A program made the position numbers and the translations under genes. A stretch of DNA of 33,890 bases from Anaerolineales bacterium UBA4826. Its GTDB lineage: Bacteria; Chloroflexota; Anaerolineae; UBA4142. The stretch is taken from the NCBI GenBank assembly GCA_002400365.1, contig DHFK01000161.1:3513-37402 (forward strand), given 5' to 3'. The number at the start of each line of letters is the position of its first letter. Position 1 is the stretch's first letter. Below are positions 24,003 through 30,423 of the stretch, piece by piece. A model generated the notes under the pieces. It was given only the letters and a program-made list of their open reading frames with translations. It ran no database searches and was not told where the DNA came from.

Positions 24003-24124
24003 TGACCTCCAATGTAGTCTTGTGGTCGCCAAGTCTCGTAGTCAAATAGTCGGACGGCGCGGCATTTGACTAGCCGACTACACGACTAATACACTAGGCG
24101 ACTAAACGCTCCCATCGGAGGTCA
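24003..24124 (-). promoter_or_regulatory. Nested inverted repeat that can hide the pnp ribosome site
   Basis: In the minus-strand pnp leader three arms pair in nested order. TGACCTCC (24124-24117) pairs with the Shine-Dalgarno GGAGGTCA (24010-24003). GTCGCC (24102-24097) pairs with GGCGAC (24030-24025). TAGTCAAAT (24072-24064) pairs with ATTTGACTA (24047-24039). A competing pair, TAGTCGG (24080-24074) with CCGACTA (24053-24047), crosses the inner stem. The outer pairing would block initiation. This may be autoregulation of pnp or the effect of an inserted repeat. Confidence 0.6.
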
Positions 24125-24130
24125 GGGACT

Positions 24131-24228
24131 GGAGAGAGAGTCTCTTGGTCGCGTAGTCAAGTGGTCAGATGGCCTTGACTAGGTGACCACGCGACTACAT
24201 GACTATAGGACAAAGCGGCGCTCTCTCC
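24131..24228. repeat. Second TAGTC-type inverted repeat in the rpsO-pnp gap
   Basis: The arms GGAGAGAG (24131-24138) and CTCTCTCC (24221-24228), GTCGCG (24148-24153) and CGCGAC (24190-24195), and TAGTCAAG (24154-24161) and CTTGACTA (24174-24181) are perfectly complementary and nested. It is built from the same TAGTC words as the leader repeat beside it. Confidence 0.65.
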
Positions 24229-24286
24229 AATTCCCGTCCTCGATGGGGCGATGTTGGTATCGTGTTGTTAATTACGGTGGGACTCT

Positions 24287-24362
24287 GGAAGTTGGATAGG
24301 GGATCAAGTCAGAAAAACGCCGAAATGGGTGAGCCATTTCTAACCTCCAATTTCCAACTTCC
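24287..24362. repeat. Third inverted repeat in the rpsO-pnp gap
   Basis: GGAAGTTGGA (24287-24296) and TCCAACTTCC (24353-24362) are perfect 10-nt complements. Inside them GAAATGG (24322-24328) pairs with CCATTTC (24334-24340). With the two repeats to its left and the rpsO terminator to its right, the whole 428-bp gap 24002-24429 is inverted-repeat DNA with no gene seen. No clear pnp promoter was found. Confidence 0.6.
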
Positions 24363-24373
24363 AATCTCTAACT

Positions 24374-24419
24374 ACAAACAAACGAGTAGATGGGGTCGCC
24401 GCGCTCCGCATCTACTCGT
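24374..24419 (-). terminator. Terminator of rpsO
   Basis: On the minus strand ACGAGTAGATG (24419-24409) and CATCTACTCGT (24392-24382) make a perfect 11-bp stem. It is followed by TTGTTTGT. It begins 11 bases after the rpsO stop and would limit read-through into pnp. Confidence 0.75.
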
Positions 24420-24429
24420 CTTCCACTTG

Positions 24430-24699
24430 CTATTTGCGCAACCCGAGCCTGCCGACGATCTCCTTGTACCGGGCTGCATCCTTTTTGCTGAGATAAGTCA
24501 GGTGCCGCCGCCGCTCGCCGACCATCTTGAGCAGACCGCGCCGGGAATGGTTGTCTTGCTTGTGACCCTTGAGGTGCTCGACAAGTTGGTTGATGCGAGT
24601 GGTCAGGAGGGCGATCTGGACTTCGGGTGAGCCGGTATCCTTGGCGTGGACGTGGTACTTTTCCATGATGGCTGTTTTCTCAGCCTTTTTCAACGCCAT
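24430..24699 (-). CDS. rpsO: Ribosomal protein S15
   Basis: The 89-aa product is the exact usual length of S15, a small-subunit protein that binds 16S rRNA early in assembly. The signature is complete: MALKKAEKTAIMEKYHVHAK, TGSPEVQIALLTTRINQLVEHLK-type helix, HKQDNHSRRGLLKMVGERRR and YLSKKDAARYKEIVGRLGLR. The reading frame stays open far upstream because of GC bias. The ATG at 24699 with GGGAG upstream and a good promoter at 24740-24768 fixes the start. It is followed by a terminator and then pnp. Confidence 0.97.
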   Translation of the reverse strand: MALKKAEKTAIMEKYHVHAKDTGSPEVQIALLTTRINQLVEHLKGHKQDNHSRRGLLKMVGERRRHLTYLSKKDAARYKEIVGRLGLRK

Positions 24700-24739
24700 G
24701 CGTGTCTCCCTTCCATTTCTAGGTCTTGCAGTTGACGGC

Positions 24740-24768
24740 ATTATAGCACAGGTCGGGGCTTTTCGCAA
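24740..24768 (-). promoter_or_regulatory. Sigma70-type promoter of rpsO
   Basis: On the minus strand TTGCGA (24768-24763) and a perfect TATAAT (24745-24740) are 17 bases apart, 40 bases before the rpsO start. It is divergent from the exporter promoter at 24787. Confidence 0.78.
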
Positions 24769-24786
24769 ATTGAAATTGAGGTGTGG

Positions 24787-24792
24787 TATAAT
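24787..24792 (+). promoter_or_regulatory. Extended -10 promoter for the LysE-type gene
   Basis: TATAAT preceded by TGG gives an extended -10. The -35 region is poor. The leader to 24841 is about 40 bases. Confidence 0.55.
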
Positions 24793-24840
24793 GGAAAAGC
24801 GATGTGACGGCGCACGGTCATGCGTGAGGGAGGAATCGGA

Positions 24841-25488
24841 ATGGAACTGCTGTTGCTGGCTGGTTCGTGGTGGTTGATCGGATTCACCGGCGCGATGATG
24901 CCCGGTCCCGTGACGACGCTCGTCGTAACGGAAACGACCAAGCGCGGATTCATCGCCGGTCCGCTGGTCACGCTGGGTCACGTGGCGCTCGAACTCGTGA
25001 TGGTCGTCGCGCTCTTCTTCGGCTTGGGCGATTGGCTCAAGCAGAACAGCATCGCCGGCGCGATCGGTCTGCTCGGCGGGCTGTTTCTGTTGTGGATGGG
25101 ACTCGACATCGTTCGCAGCGCGTGGCAGGGCAAGGTGTCGCTGAACCGCGCGCCGCGCGGCGACCGCACGCCATCGTCCACGAACCCGGTCGTCGCCGGG
25201 ATTCTGACGAGCATCTCGAATCCGTACTGGCTGATGTGGTGGGCGACGATCGGCGCGGCGTACCTGATCACGTTCCGCGCGTTCGGCATCGCCGGCATCG
25301 TCGCGTTCTACGTCGGGCACACGCTCGCGGACTGGGTGTGGAACAACGTCGTCGCGTTCGTCGTCGCGACCGGTCGCCGCGTGATGAGCGATCAGGTCTA
25401 TCGTGGCATCCTCGTCGTCTGCGGCGCGTTCTTGATCGTGTTGAGTTTCTACTTTGTCAGTTCAGGCATCGGCTTTCTGCGCGGGTGA
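24841..25488 (+). CDS. LysE/RhtB-family exporter
   Basis: The 215-aa inner-membrane protein matches the LysE/RhtB amino-acid exporter family in length and layout. It has about six hydrophobic segments and, at the N-terminus, GFTGAMMPGPVTTLVV near residues 14-29 with the conserved PGP. A Gly-rich second segment (GHVALELVMVVALFFGLG) and SNPYWLMWWATIGAAY near 128 follow. The substrate is unknown. The start is ATG at 24841 with GGGAGGA seven bases upstream; an in-frame ATG at 24820 would put this site inside the gene. It stands alone, divergent from rpsO. Confidence 0.85.
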   Translation: MELLLLAGSWWLIGFTGAMMPGPVTTLVVTETTKRGFIAGPLVTLGHVALELVMVVALFFGLGDWLKQNSIAGAIGLLGGLFLLWMGLDIVRSAWQGKVSLNRAPRGDRTPSSTNPVVAGILTSISNPYWLMWWATIGAAYLITFRAFGIAGIVAFYVGHTLADWVWNNVVAFVVATGRRVMSDQVYRGILVVCGAFLIVLSFYFVSSGIGFLRG

Positions 25489-25492
25489 GCAA

Positions 25493-25505
25493 ACCTTGCG
25501 AAGGT
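25493..25505. repeat. ACCTTGCGAAGGT palindromic repeat, single copy
   Basis: ACCTTGCGAAGGT lies five bases after the LysE-type stop. The same word occurs twice, as an inverted pair, at 30218-30277. It may serve as a weak hairpin end. Confidence 0.5.
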
Positions 25506-25540
25506 CTGTCTTTATGTCAAAGCCGCAACCTTTTTCTCAC

Positions 25541-25569
25541 TTGCCAAGCCGCACGATTGATGCTAGAAT
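25541..25569 (+). promoter_or_regulatory. Promoter of the DUF5679 gene
   Basis: TTGCCA at 25541-25546 and TAGAAT at 25564-25569 are 17 bases apart, and TGC before the -10 makes it extended. Confidence 0.6.
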
Positions 25570-25592
25570 AACGGCATCTATCGAACAAAAGT

Positions 25593-25610
25593 GCGGTACG
25601 GCCGTACCGC
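25593..25610. promoter_or_regulatory. Perfect 18-bp palindrome in the DUF5679 leader
   Basis: GCGGTACGGCCGTACCGC is fully self-complementary. It begins 24 bases after the -10 box and ends 30 bases before the start codon. It could be a repressor site or an RNA hairpin; nothing in the window identifies a partner. Confidence 0.5.
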
Positions 25611-25640
25611 CGATTTTGCCCGGAAAAGGAGGCATAGAGA

Positions 25641-25856
25641 ATGGCAGACGAGGTAATCATGGGCTATTGCGTGAAAGAAAAAGCATCCAAGCCCATGAAG
25701 GACGCAAAAGAGGTGACGCTGAAGAACGGCAAGCATGCAATGCAAGGCGTGTGCGCGTCTTGCGGCACGAAGATGATGAAGTTCGTTTCCGCCAAAAAGG
25801 CAGCGACAACTTCCACGCCTCCCAGCGCGCCCACTCCGCCGACTGTCGCCGCCTAA
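25641..25856 (+). CDS. DUF5679-family small zinc-ribbon-like protein
   Basis: The 71-aa product fits the DUF5679 pattern: GYCVKEKASKPMKDA, then KEVTLKNGKHAMQGVCASCG, then TKMMKF. The family normally has two Cys pairs (YCVKC and CPVCG). Here the second Cys of the first pair is Glu, leaving three Cys, so the zinc site is altered or uses another ligand. The C-terminal 20 residues are Pro/Thr/Ala-rich and probably disordered. The function of the family is not known. AAGGAGG lies eight bases before the ATG. It has its own promoter and terminator, so it is a single-gene unit. Confidence 0.82.
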   Translation: MADEVIMGYCVKEKASKPMKDAKEVTLKNGKHAMQGVCASCGTKMMKFVSAKKAATTSTPPSAPTPPTVAA

Positions 25857-25880
25857 TAGTTCGTGATTATCCATCAAGGG

Positions 25881-25906
25881 CCCGTCTCGATAGCGAGGCG
25901 GGTCTT
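25881..25906 (+). terminator. Terminator of the DUF5679 gene
   Basis: CCCGTCTCG (25881-25889) pairs with CGAGGCGGG (25894-25902) through one G-T pair and a 4-base loop, followed by TCTTT. Confidence 0.65.
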
Positions 25907-25932
25907 TGCTTATCCTGTGAGGGGGGAACCGG

Positions 25933-27429
25933 TTGAAAAGACTCTGGCTTGTGCTCGCGCTCTCGATACTGGCAAGCGCGTGCAATCTTGTCGCCACCGC
26001 AACGCCGACGCTTGCGCCGACTCCGACGCCGGCAGACGATCTCGCCATCTATCGCGTTGCGCTCACCGCACCGGCGCAGAACGATTTGGCGCTCCTCGAT
26101 CGCCCAACGCGCTATAGTCTTACGCTGACGTACGATCCCGCCACGCTGACACTTTCGGGCAGTGAGGAGGCGCGGTATTTCAACCGCCAAACCGCGCCGC
26201 TCGGCGAGATCTACTTTCGACTCTTTGCTAACTATCCCGACGCGGGCGGCAAGATCACTGTCACGCGCCTCACGGTGGATGGCGTGGGAGTAACGCCTGT
26301 CCTCGAAGCGCAAAACACAGCGCTGCGTGTGCCACTAGACAAGCCGCTAGCGCCAAACGCCTCCGCGAATTTGCGTCTCGAATTTGCGGTGTCCGTCCCG
26401 CGCAACGGCAAAGCGCATTACTCTGATTTCACCGCGAGCGACACGATCACCACGCTGCCGACGGTTTACCCGCTGATTCCCGCGTACGATGCCGCCGGCT
26501 GGCACATCGAACTTCCGCCGCCGTATGGCGATCTGGTTCATGCCGATGTCTCGTTGTACGCGGTGACGTTGACCGTGCCGTCAAACCTGGTCGTCATCGC
26601 GTCCGGTTCGACGACCGCAACGCGCGACAATGGCAACGGCACGACGACCTGGCAACTGGTGGGCGCGCCGATGCGCGATTTCGATTTCAACCTGACGCGT
26701 CAGTTGCGCAAGGACAGCGCGGTCGTCGGCGAGACGACGATCAATGCGTGGTTCGAGCCAGCGGATGCCGAGGGCGGCAAGCAAGCGCTCCAATTCGCGC
26801 AGGACGCGTTTCAAGTGTATGCCAAGCGTTTTGGCGCATACCCGTACCGCGAACTGGACGTCGTCGAAACGCCAACGACGGCGGCTGGCATCGAGTATCC
26901 GGGTGTCATCGTCATCAATCGCGCGCTGTACCAAGACCGTCGCGCGCAAGACAACTTGGAGTTCACGATCGGGCACGAGGTCGCGCATCAGTGGTGGTAC
27001 GGGACGGTGGGGGGCGATCAGGTGAATGATCCGTGGGTGGATGAAGCGCTGGCGCAGTACAGCACGCTCATTTACTTTGAAGACCGGCACGGTAGCGCGG
27101 CGGGGCAATTCATCCTGCGCAATGTCTTTCAGTCGTTGTACAACCGCGCCAGAAACAATGGACGCGACGCGGCGGTCAATCAACCGGTCAGCGCGTTCGA
27201 CGAGAGCGATTACAGCGCCATCGTGTACGACAAGGGTCCGCTGTTCTACGACGCGATTCGCAAAAAGATGGGGGATGCCAAGTTTTTCAAGTTCATGCGA
27301 ACGTACTACGAGCGCTTTCGCTACCAGATCGCATTCCCTGAGGATATTCTCAAGACGGCGGAAGACGCGTGCGCGTGCGGTTTGCAGAGCGAATACCAGC
27401 AGTGGATTTTGAGTCCGGCGGCAAAGTAG
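25933..27429 (+). CDS. M1-family-like metallopeptidase, lipoprotein
   Basis: The 498-aa protein starts with a lipoprotein signal (MKRLWLVLALSILASAC, lipid Cys at 17). A Thr/Pro-rich spacer (TPTLAPTPTPADD) follows, then a beta-rich domain like the N-terminal part of M1 aminopeptidases (residues about 50-250). The zinc site is HEVAHQWWYG near 345 with the third ligand in WVDEALAQY, giving HExxH-x18-E. The catalytic domain is shorter than in classic M1 enzymes and the GAMEN exopeptidase motif is replaced by AAGIEYPG, so the specificity may differ. It would be anchored outside the cell membrane. The start is TTG at 25933, chosen for the strong GAGGGGGG just upstream. It converges on the toxin-antitoxin pair. 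Confidence 0.87.
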   Translation: MKRLWLVLALSILASACNLVATATPTLAPTPTPADDLAIYRVALTAPAQNDLALLDRPTRYSLTLTYDPATLTLSGSEEARYFNRQTAPLGEIYFRLFANYPDAGGKITVTRLTVDGVGVTPVLEAQNTALRVPLDKPLAPNASANLRLEFAVSVPRNGKAHYSDFTASDTITTLPTVYPLIPAYDAAGWHIELPPPYGDLVHADVSLYAVTLTVPSNLVVIASGSTTATRDNGNGTTTWQLVGAPMRDFDFNLTRQLRKDSAVVGETTINAWFEPADAEGGKQALQFAQDAFQVYAKRFGAYPYRELDVVETPTTAAGIEYPGVIVINRALYQDRRAQDNLEFTIGHEVAHQWWYGTVGGDQVNDPWVDEALAQYSTLIYFEDRHGSAAGQFILRNVFQSLYNRARNNGRDAAVNQPVSAFDESDYSAIVYDKGPLFYDAIRKKMGDAKFFKFMRTYYERFRYQIAFPEDILKTAEDACACGLQSEYQQWILSPAAK

Positions 27430-27464
27430 AACGTGCGACGCGCCTGTCAGGCGCATCGCACGTT
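27430..27464. repeat. Hairpin between convergent genes
   Basis: AACGTGCGACGCGCCTG (27430-27446) and CAGGCGCATCGCACGTT (27448-27464) pair with one mismatch. The hairpin starts right after the M1 gene stop and touches the toxin gene stop. It shares the GTGCGACGC word with the terminator at 28087. It may end transcription from both sides, though no strong T-run follows. Confidence 0.6.
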
Positions 27465-27706
27465 TAAGGCTCTTCTCTCTCTTCGAGCAAGAACACGCGG
27501 ACCCGGTGCCGGGCGTCGTCAACCTCGTACGTAATCGCGTACGGTCCAACATCGACGCGGTATGCTGCAATGTCAATCAGTACGCTGTCGGGTGGGCGCG
27601 GATTCATTTGCAGGGTGAAAATGCGCAGTGCCACTTGTCTGAATCTCTTGGGATGCAATGTTTCGATTTGAGCGGAGACTTGAGGCGTCACTTCATTCGC
27701 GTACAT
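27464..27706 (-). CDS. RelE/ParE-like toxin
   Basis: The 80-aa product has the compact RelE/ParE pattern: an N-terminal helical part (EVTPQVSAQIETLHPKRFRQ), then AAYRVDVGPYAITYEVDD and RHRVRVFLLEEREE. The ..YRV..G.Y.I.YEVDD.. strands carry the basic and aromatic residues typical of mRNA-cutting RelE members. The start is ATG at 27706, overlapping the last codons of the upstream antitoxin by 14 bases, the usual coupled arrangement. A longer frame to 27844 runs over the antitoxin gene and is rejected. RelE is preferred over ParE, but the target cannot be told. Confidence 0.8.
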   Translation of the reverse strand: MYANEVTPQVSAQIETLHPKRFRQVALRIFTLQMNPRPPDSVLIDIAAYRVDVGPYAITYEVDDARHRVRVFLLEEREEP

Positions 27707-27998
27707 TGCCGCCCTCTGTAAAGTCCAAACCGAGATCAACACCCCATTTCTTTTCATAGTTGCGAACGACCTGCTCGAATGGAATATACTTCTTGGTAGA
27801 CTTTTTGAGCGCGCGCACGCGCTTGACGCGCTCGCGATCCTCAAATTCCTCCAGTCGCCGCGAATCCTCTGCGCTCATGATGACGCCGACCAGTTTACCG
27901 CGTTTGGTAATCTTCACGCGCTCGTGCCGGTAAATGACCCGGTTGAGCAAATCCGAGAACTTGTTCTTGGCTTCTGCCACGCTAACCGTCTTTTCCAT
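27693..27998 (-). CDS. Phd/YefM-type antitoxin
   Basis: The 101-aa product starts with MEKTVSVAEAKNKFSDLLNR and continues RHERVKITKRGKLVGVIMSA, the full Phd/YefM DNA-binding domain. A Glu/Arg/Lys-rich C-terminal part (residues about 50-101, SRRLEEFEDRERVKRVRAL and on) would wrap the toxin. The start is ATG at 27998, five bases after GGAGG; the in-frame GTG at 28010 contains that site in its own codons and is rejected. It should neutralise the RelE-like toxin encoded by the overlapping next gene and repress the operon at the palindrome at 28018-28043. Confidence 0.85.
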   Translation of the reverse strand: MEKTVSVAEAKNKFSDLLNRVIYRHERVKITKRGKLVGVIMSAEDSRRLEEFEDRERVKRVRALKKSTKKYIPFEQVVRNYEKKWGVDLGLDFTEGGNVRE

Positions 27999-28017
27999 AG
28001 AAACCTCCACTTACCAA

Positions 28018-28043
28018 ATAGCCATCTGGTCCAATATGGCTAT
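28018..28043. promoter_or_regulatory. Operator of the toxin-antitoxin pair
   Basis: ATAGCCAT (28018-28025) and ATGGCTAT (28036-28043) are perfect 8-nt inverted arms with 10 bases between. They lie immediately downstream of the -10 box and cover the likely transcription start, where Phd-type antitoxins are known to bind. Confidence 0.7.
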
Positions 28044-28072
28044 ATTATCCACCAGCGCGGTGGGTCTGTCAA
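28044..28072 (-). promoter_or_regulatory. Promoter of the toxin-antitoxin pair
   Basis: On the minus strand a perfect TTGACA (28072-28067) and GATAAT (28049-28044) are 17 bases apart. Confidence 0.8.
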
Positions 28073-28080
28073 ACGCGCGG

Positions 28081-28115
28081 AAAAAAGTGCGACGCACCTC
28101 CGAGGTGCGTCGCAC
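28081..28115 (-). terminator. Terminator of the M32 carboxypeptidase gene
   Basis: On the minus strand GTGCGACGCACCTC (28115-28102) and its exact complement (28100-28087) form a 14-bp stem around one base, followed by six T (28086-28081). It begins three bases after the stop codon. The stem word GTGCGACGC recurs at 27433. Confidence 0.9.
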
Positions 28116-28118
28116 GTG

Positions 28119-29624
28119 TTACACGCCGTAAATCTCTCCGTACTTGTTCTTCAGATACGCCACGTACGACCGCGCTTGCAACGGCTCGCCGGTGATCTTG
28201 CGCGCCAGTTCGTCCAGCGTGAACTTGCGCCCGTGCGTATGCAAGTTCCCGCGCAGCCAGCCCAACAAGCCGGCGAAATCGCCGCGCTCGATCTGCGCGG
28301 GCAGCGTTGGCGCATCGCGCACCGCCTGCTCCCACAGTTGCACCGCGAACATCGAGCCGAGCGAGTACGTCGCAAAGTAGCCGACGCTGCCGATGGACCA
28401 ATGAATATCTTGCAAGCAGCCCTGCGCGTCATTGGGCGGGACGATGCCGAGGTATTCCTTCATCTTGGCGTTCCACGCCTCGGGGATGTCCGCCACTTTT
28501 AACTTGCGTTCGACCAACGCGTTTTCGATTTCGAAACGGAGCATGATGTGCAAACTGTACGTCACCTCGTCCGCTTCGACGCGGATGAACGATGGCTCGA
28601 CCTTGTTGATCGCGCGGTAAAACGACTCGGCGTCCCGATCGGCGAGTTGCGCCGGAAACGCTTCGCGCAGACGCGGGAACCAGTATTTCCAAAAGCCGCG
28701 GCTGCGCCCGACGACATTTTCCCACAGGCGCGATTGCGATTCGTGCGCGCCGAGAGACGCCCCGCCCGCGAGCGGCGAGCGATCCAATGCCGGGCGATAG
28801 CCCATGTCGTAGAGCGCGTGCCCGGTTTCGTGGATGGTGCCGAACAACATCGCCGGCATAAAGTGCTTGTCCACGCGCGTCGTAATGCGCGTATCCCCCA
28901 AGCCAAAGCCGGTAGTGAACGGATGCACCGATTTATCCTGGCGACCGCTGTCAAAGTCGAAACCAAGTTGCCGCATGACGGCGATGCCGAAATCCCATTG
29001 CTCTTGCTCGTCGAACTCGCGATGCAGGCAGGCATCGTCAACCCCGTCGAGTTTGCGCGCGATCGCTTGGACAAGCGCAGTCAATTCGGTCCGCAAGGGC
29101 GTGAAGATGGCTTCCACTTGCGCGGTCGTCATCTCCGGCTCGTACTGATCGAGCAGCGCGTCGTAGATGCGCGCCGAATAGCCGAGGCAGTCTGCCAGTT
29201 GAATGTGGAGGTCAATGATCTTTTCAAGGTGCGGCTGGAACAGTTTGAAATTCGATTCCGCGCGCGCCTGGGTCCACACCTCCAGCGCGATGGACGTGGT
29301 GCGCGTGATCTCTTCGACCAGCGCCGGGGGCACGCGCTTGGCTTTGTCGTAATCGCGCCGGGTCACGCGGATCAGACTCGCCTCGTCCGATGCATAGTCG
29401 AGTTTGGCGGCGCCATCCGCGAGTTCGTTCAGCAGCGCGCCCACTTGGTCGGCGATGAAATGCTCGTGCGCCAGCCGACCCAGCGTCGCCAGTTGTTCCG
29501 CGCGCGCCGGCGCGCCGCGCGGCGGCATGTAGGTTTGCTGATCCCAGCTCAGGACGCCTTCGGCGTTATGCAGGTCGCTGACCAGCGCCAGGCGTTTCTT
29601 CAGTTCCTCTAACTTCTCTTTCAT
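28119..29624 (-). CDS. Metallocarboxypeptidase Taq, family M32
   Basis: The 501-aa cytoplasmic zinc carboxypeptidase has the usual M32 length. Diagnostic blocks are SWDQQTYMPPRG near residue 25, HPFTTGFGLGDTRITTR near 232, the zinc motif HETGHALYDMG (HExxH) near 264-274, LGAHESQSRLWEN near 290 with the third ligand, and the IRVEADEVTYSLHIMLRFE block near 346-364. The C-terminal GCLQDIHWSIGSVGYFATY block is also conserved. It removes C-terminal residues from peptides, with broad specificity except at proline in known members. GGAGA lies before the ATG at 29624. It is probably in one unit with the DUF2227 gene upstream. Confidence 0.94.
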   Translation of the reverse strand: MKEKLEELKKRLALVSDLHNAEGVLSWDQQTYMPPRGAPARAEQLATLGRLAHEHFIADQVGALLNELADGAAKLDYASDEASLIRVTRRDYDKAKRVPPALVEEITRTTSIALEVWTQARAESNFKLFQPHLEKIIDLHIQLADCLGYSARIYDALLDQYEPEMTTAQVEAIFTPLRTELTALVQAIARKLDGVDDACLHREFDEQEQWDFGIAVMRQLGFDFDSGRQDKSVHPFTTGFGLGDTRITTRVDKHFMPAMLFGTIHETGHALYDMGYRPALDRSPLAGGASLGAHESQSRLWENVVGRSRGFWKYWFPRLREAFPAQLADRDAESFYRAINKVEPSFIRVEADEVTYSLHIMLRFEIENALVERKLKVADIPEAWNAKMKEYLGIVPPNDAQGCLQDIHWSIGSVGYFATYSLGSMFAVQLWEQAVRDAPTLPAQIERGDFAGLLGWLRGNLHTHGRKFTLDELARKITGEPLQARSYVAYLKNKYGEIYGV

Positions 29625-29666
29625 TATCGGTCTCCGTGTGATAGTATGCGTCCGCGGCGATTGGGC

Positions 29667-30194
29667 TCAGGCATAACGATCGCGGCTGCGCTGGTGGTTG
29701 CCCCCAAGATCGCGTTTCAACTCGGTGGTGGCAACGTCCAGAACATAGTGACATGCATCCGCAAGCACTGCGCCGATGTAGATGTCCACCACGTAGAGCA
29801 GATTGTAGATGATGTCGTCGGTGTCGCCGGCAAAGTCGAATTCGATCTGCAAGCCGATGCGCCGGAACCAGAATCGGAATAGCACGACGAAGAGCAGCAC
29901 AATGCCGAGGACGTACAGCCACCGCACCGTGGTGCCCAGAATCGGAATGTGCATGCGGTCGCGATGCTTGACCAGTCTGGCATAGGGCCACCAAAAGAAC
30001 CGCAGCAAGCCCCAATCCTCCATGGACTTGGAGTTGAACAAGTCCATGTCGGGCGACAGCACGAGCGTAGAGATGCCGATGCCGGCATCCACCGCGAGAA
30101 TGTCTTGGACCGACCAGCCCTGCCACCACATGAATGCCGTGGTGCCGGCGAGCACGACGGCGTTGGCGGTTGTGTGTCCAACAAAACCGGGCAT
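29667..30194 (-). CDS. DUF2227-like membrane protein
   Basis: The 175-aa product has VGHTTAN near the start, then LVLSPDMDLFNSKSMEDWGL at about residues 43-62, FFWWPYARLVKHRDRMHIP and TTVRWLYVLGIVLLFVVLFR. The SPDxDL...WG.LR..W.PY....HR...H pattern is that of DUF2227, a putative metal-binding membrane family of cyanobacteria and Chloroflexota. The His and Asp residues would bind metal. Two to three hydrophobic segments are present (residues about 12-30, 90-110 and 135-155). The function is unknown. The start is ATG at 30194 with GAGG six bases upstream; the in-frame GTG at 30206 would include it. Confidence 0.78.
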   Translation of the reverse strand: MPGFVGHTTANAVVLAGTTAFMWWQGWSVQDILAVDAGIGISTLVLSPDMDLFNSKSMEDWGLLRFFWWPYARLVKHRDRMHIPILGTTVRWLYVLGIVLLFVVLFRFWFRRIGLQIEFDFAGDTDDIIYNLLYVVDIYIGAVLADACHYVLDVATTELKRDLGGNHQRSRDRYA

Positions 30195-30217
30195 GGGTTG
30201 CCTCACAAGCGAGTGAA

Positions 30218-30277
30218 AACCTTGCGAAGGTTCACAGTGAGCAAGGTCGGCAAAGCGCGCGCAACCTTCGCAAGGTT
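30218..30277. repeat. Inverted pair of AACCTTGCGAAGGTT
   Basis: AACCTTGCGAAGGTT at 30218-30232 and its exact reverse complement at 30263-30277 face each other across 30 bases, and each arm is itself nearly palindromic. A third copy is at 25493-25505. It lies in the 229-bp divergent gap 30195-30423, which otherwise holds the promoter of the SH3 lipoprotein gene. Confidence 0.7.
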
Positions 30278-30321
30278 GATGACGGGATTATAGCGCAAGC
30301 ACGCGCAAATTGCAACAGCAT

Positions 30322-30349
30322 TTGACGAATTGGAGAATCCCAGTATAGT
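30322..30349 (+). promoter_or_regulatory. Promoter of the SH3 lipoprotein gene
   Basis: TTGACG at 30322-30327 and TATAGT at 30344-30349 are 16 bases apart, 74 bases before the ATG at 30424. Confidence 0.6.
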
Positions 30350-30423
30350 AAGGGCGTAATCGTGGAGGACTAATGTCGCAGCGAACCGGCGAGGTTAAGC
30401 AAAATGGAAAGAGAGGGAAAAGT

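Noticed and set aside
24001..24230. TAGTC-rich spacing resembling a CRISPR array
   Set aside because: The repeats are short, irregular and arranged as nested inverted arms, not equal direct repeats with unique spacers, and no cas gene is present.
24700..25320. N-terminal extension of rpsO by about 200 codons
   Set aside because: S15 is normally 89 aa, a promoter and ribosome site lie just upstream of 24699, and the extension is antisense to the LysE-type gene.
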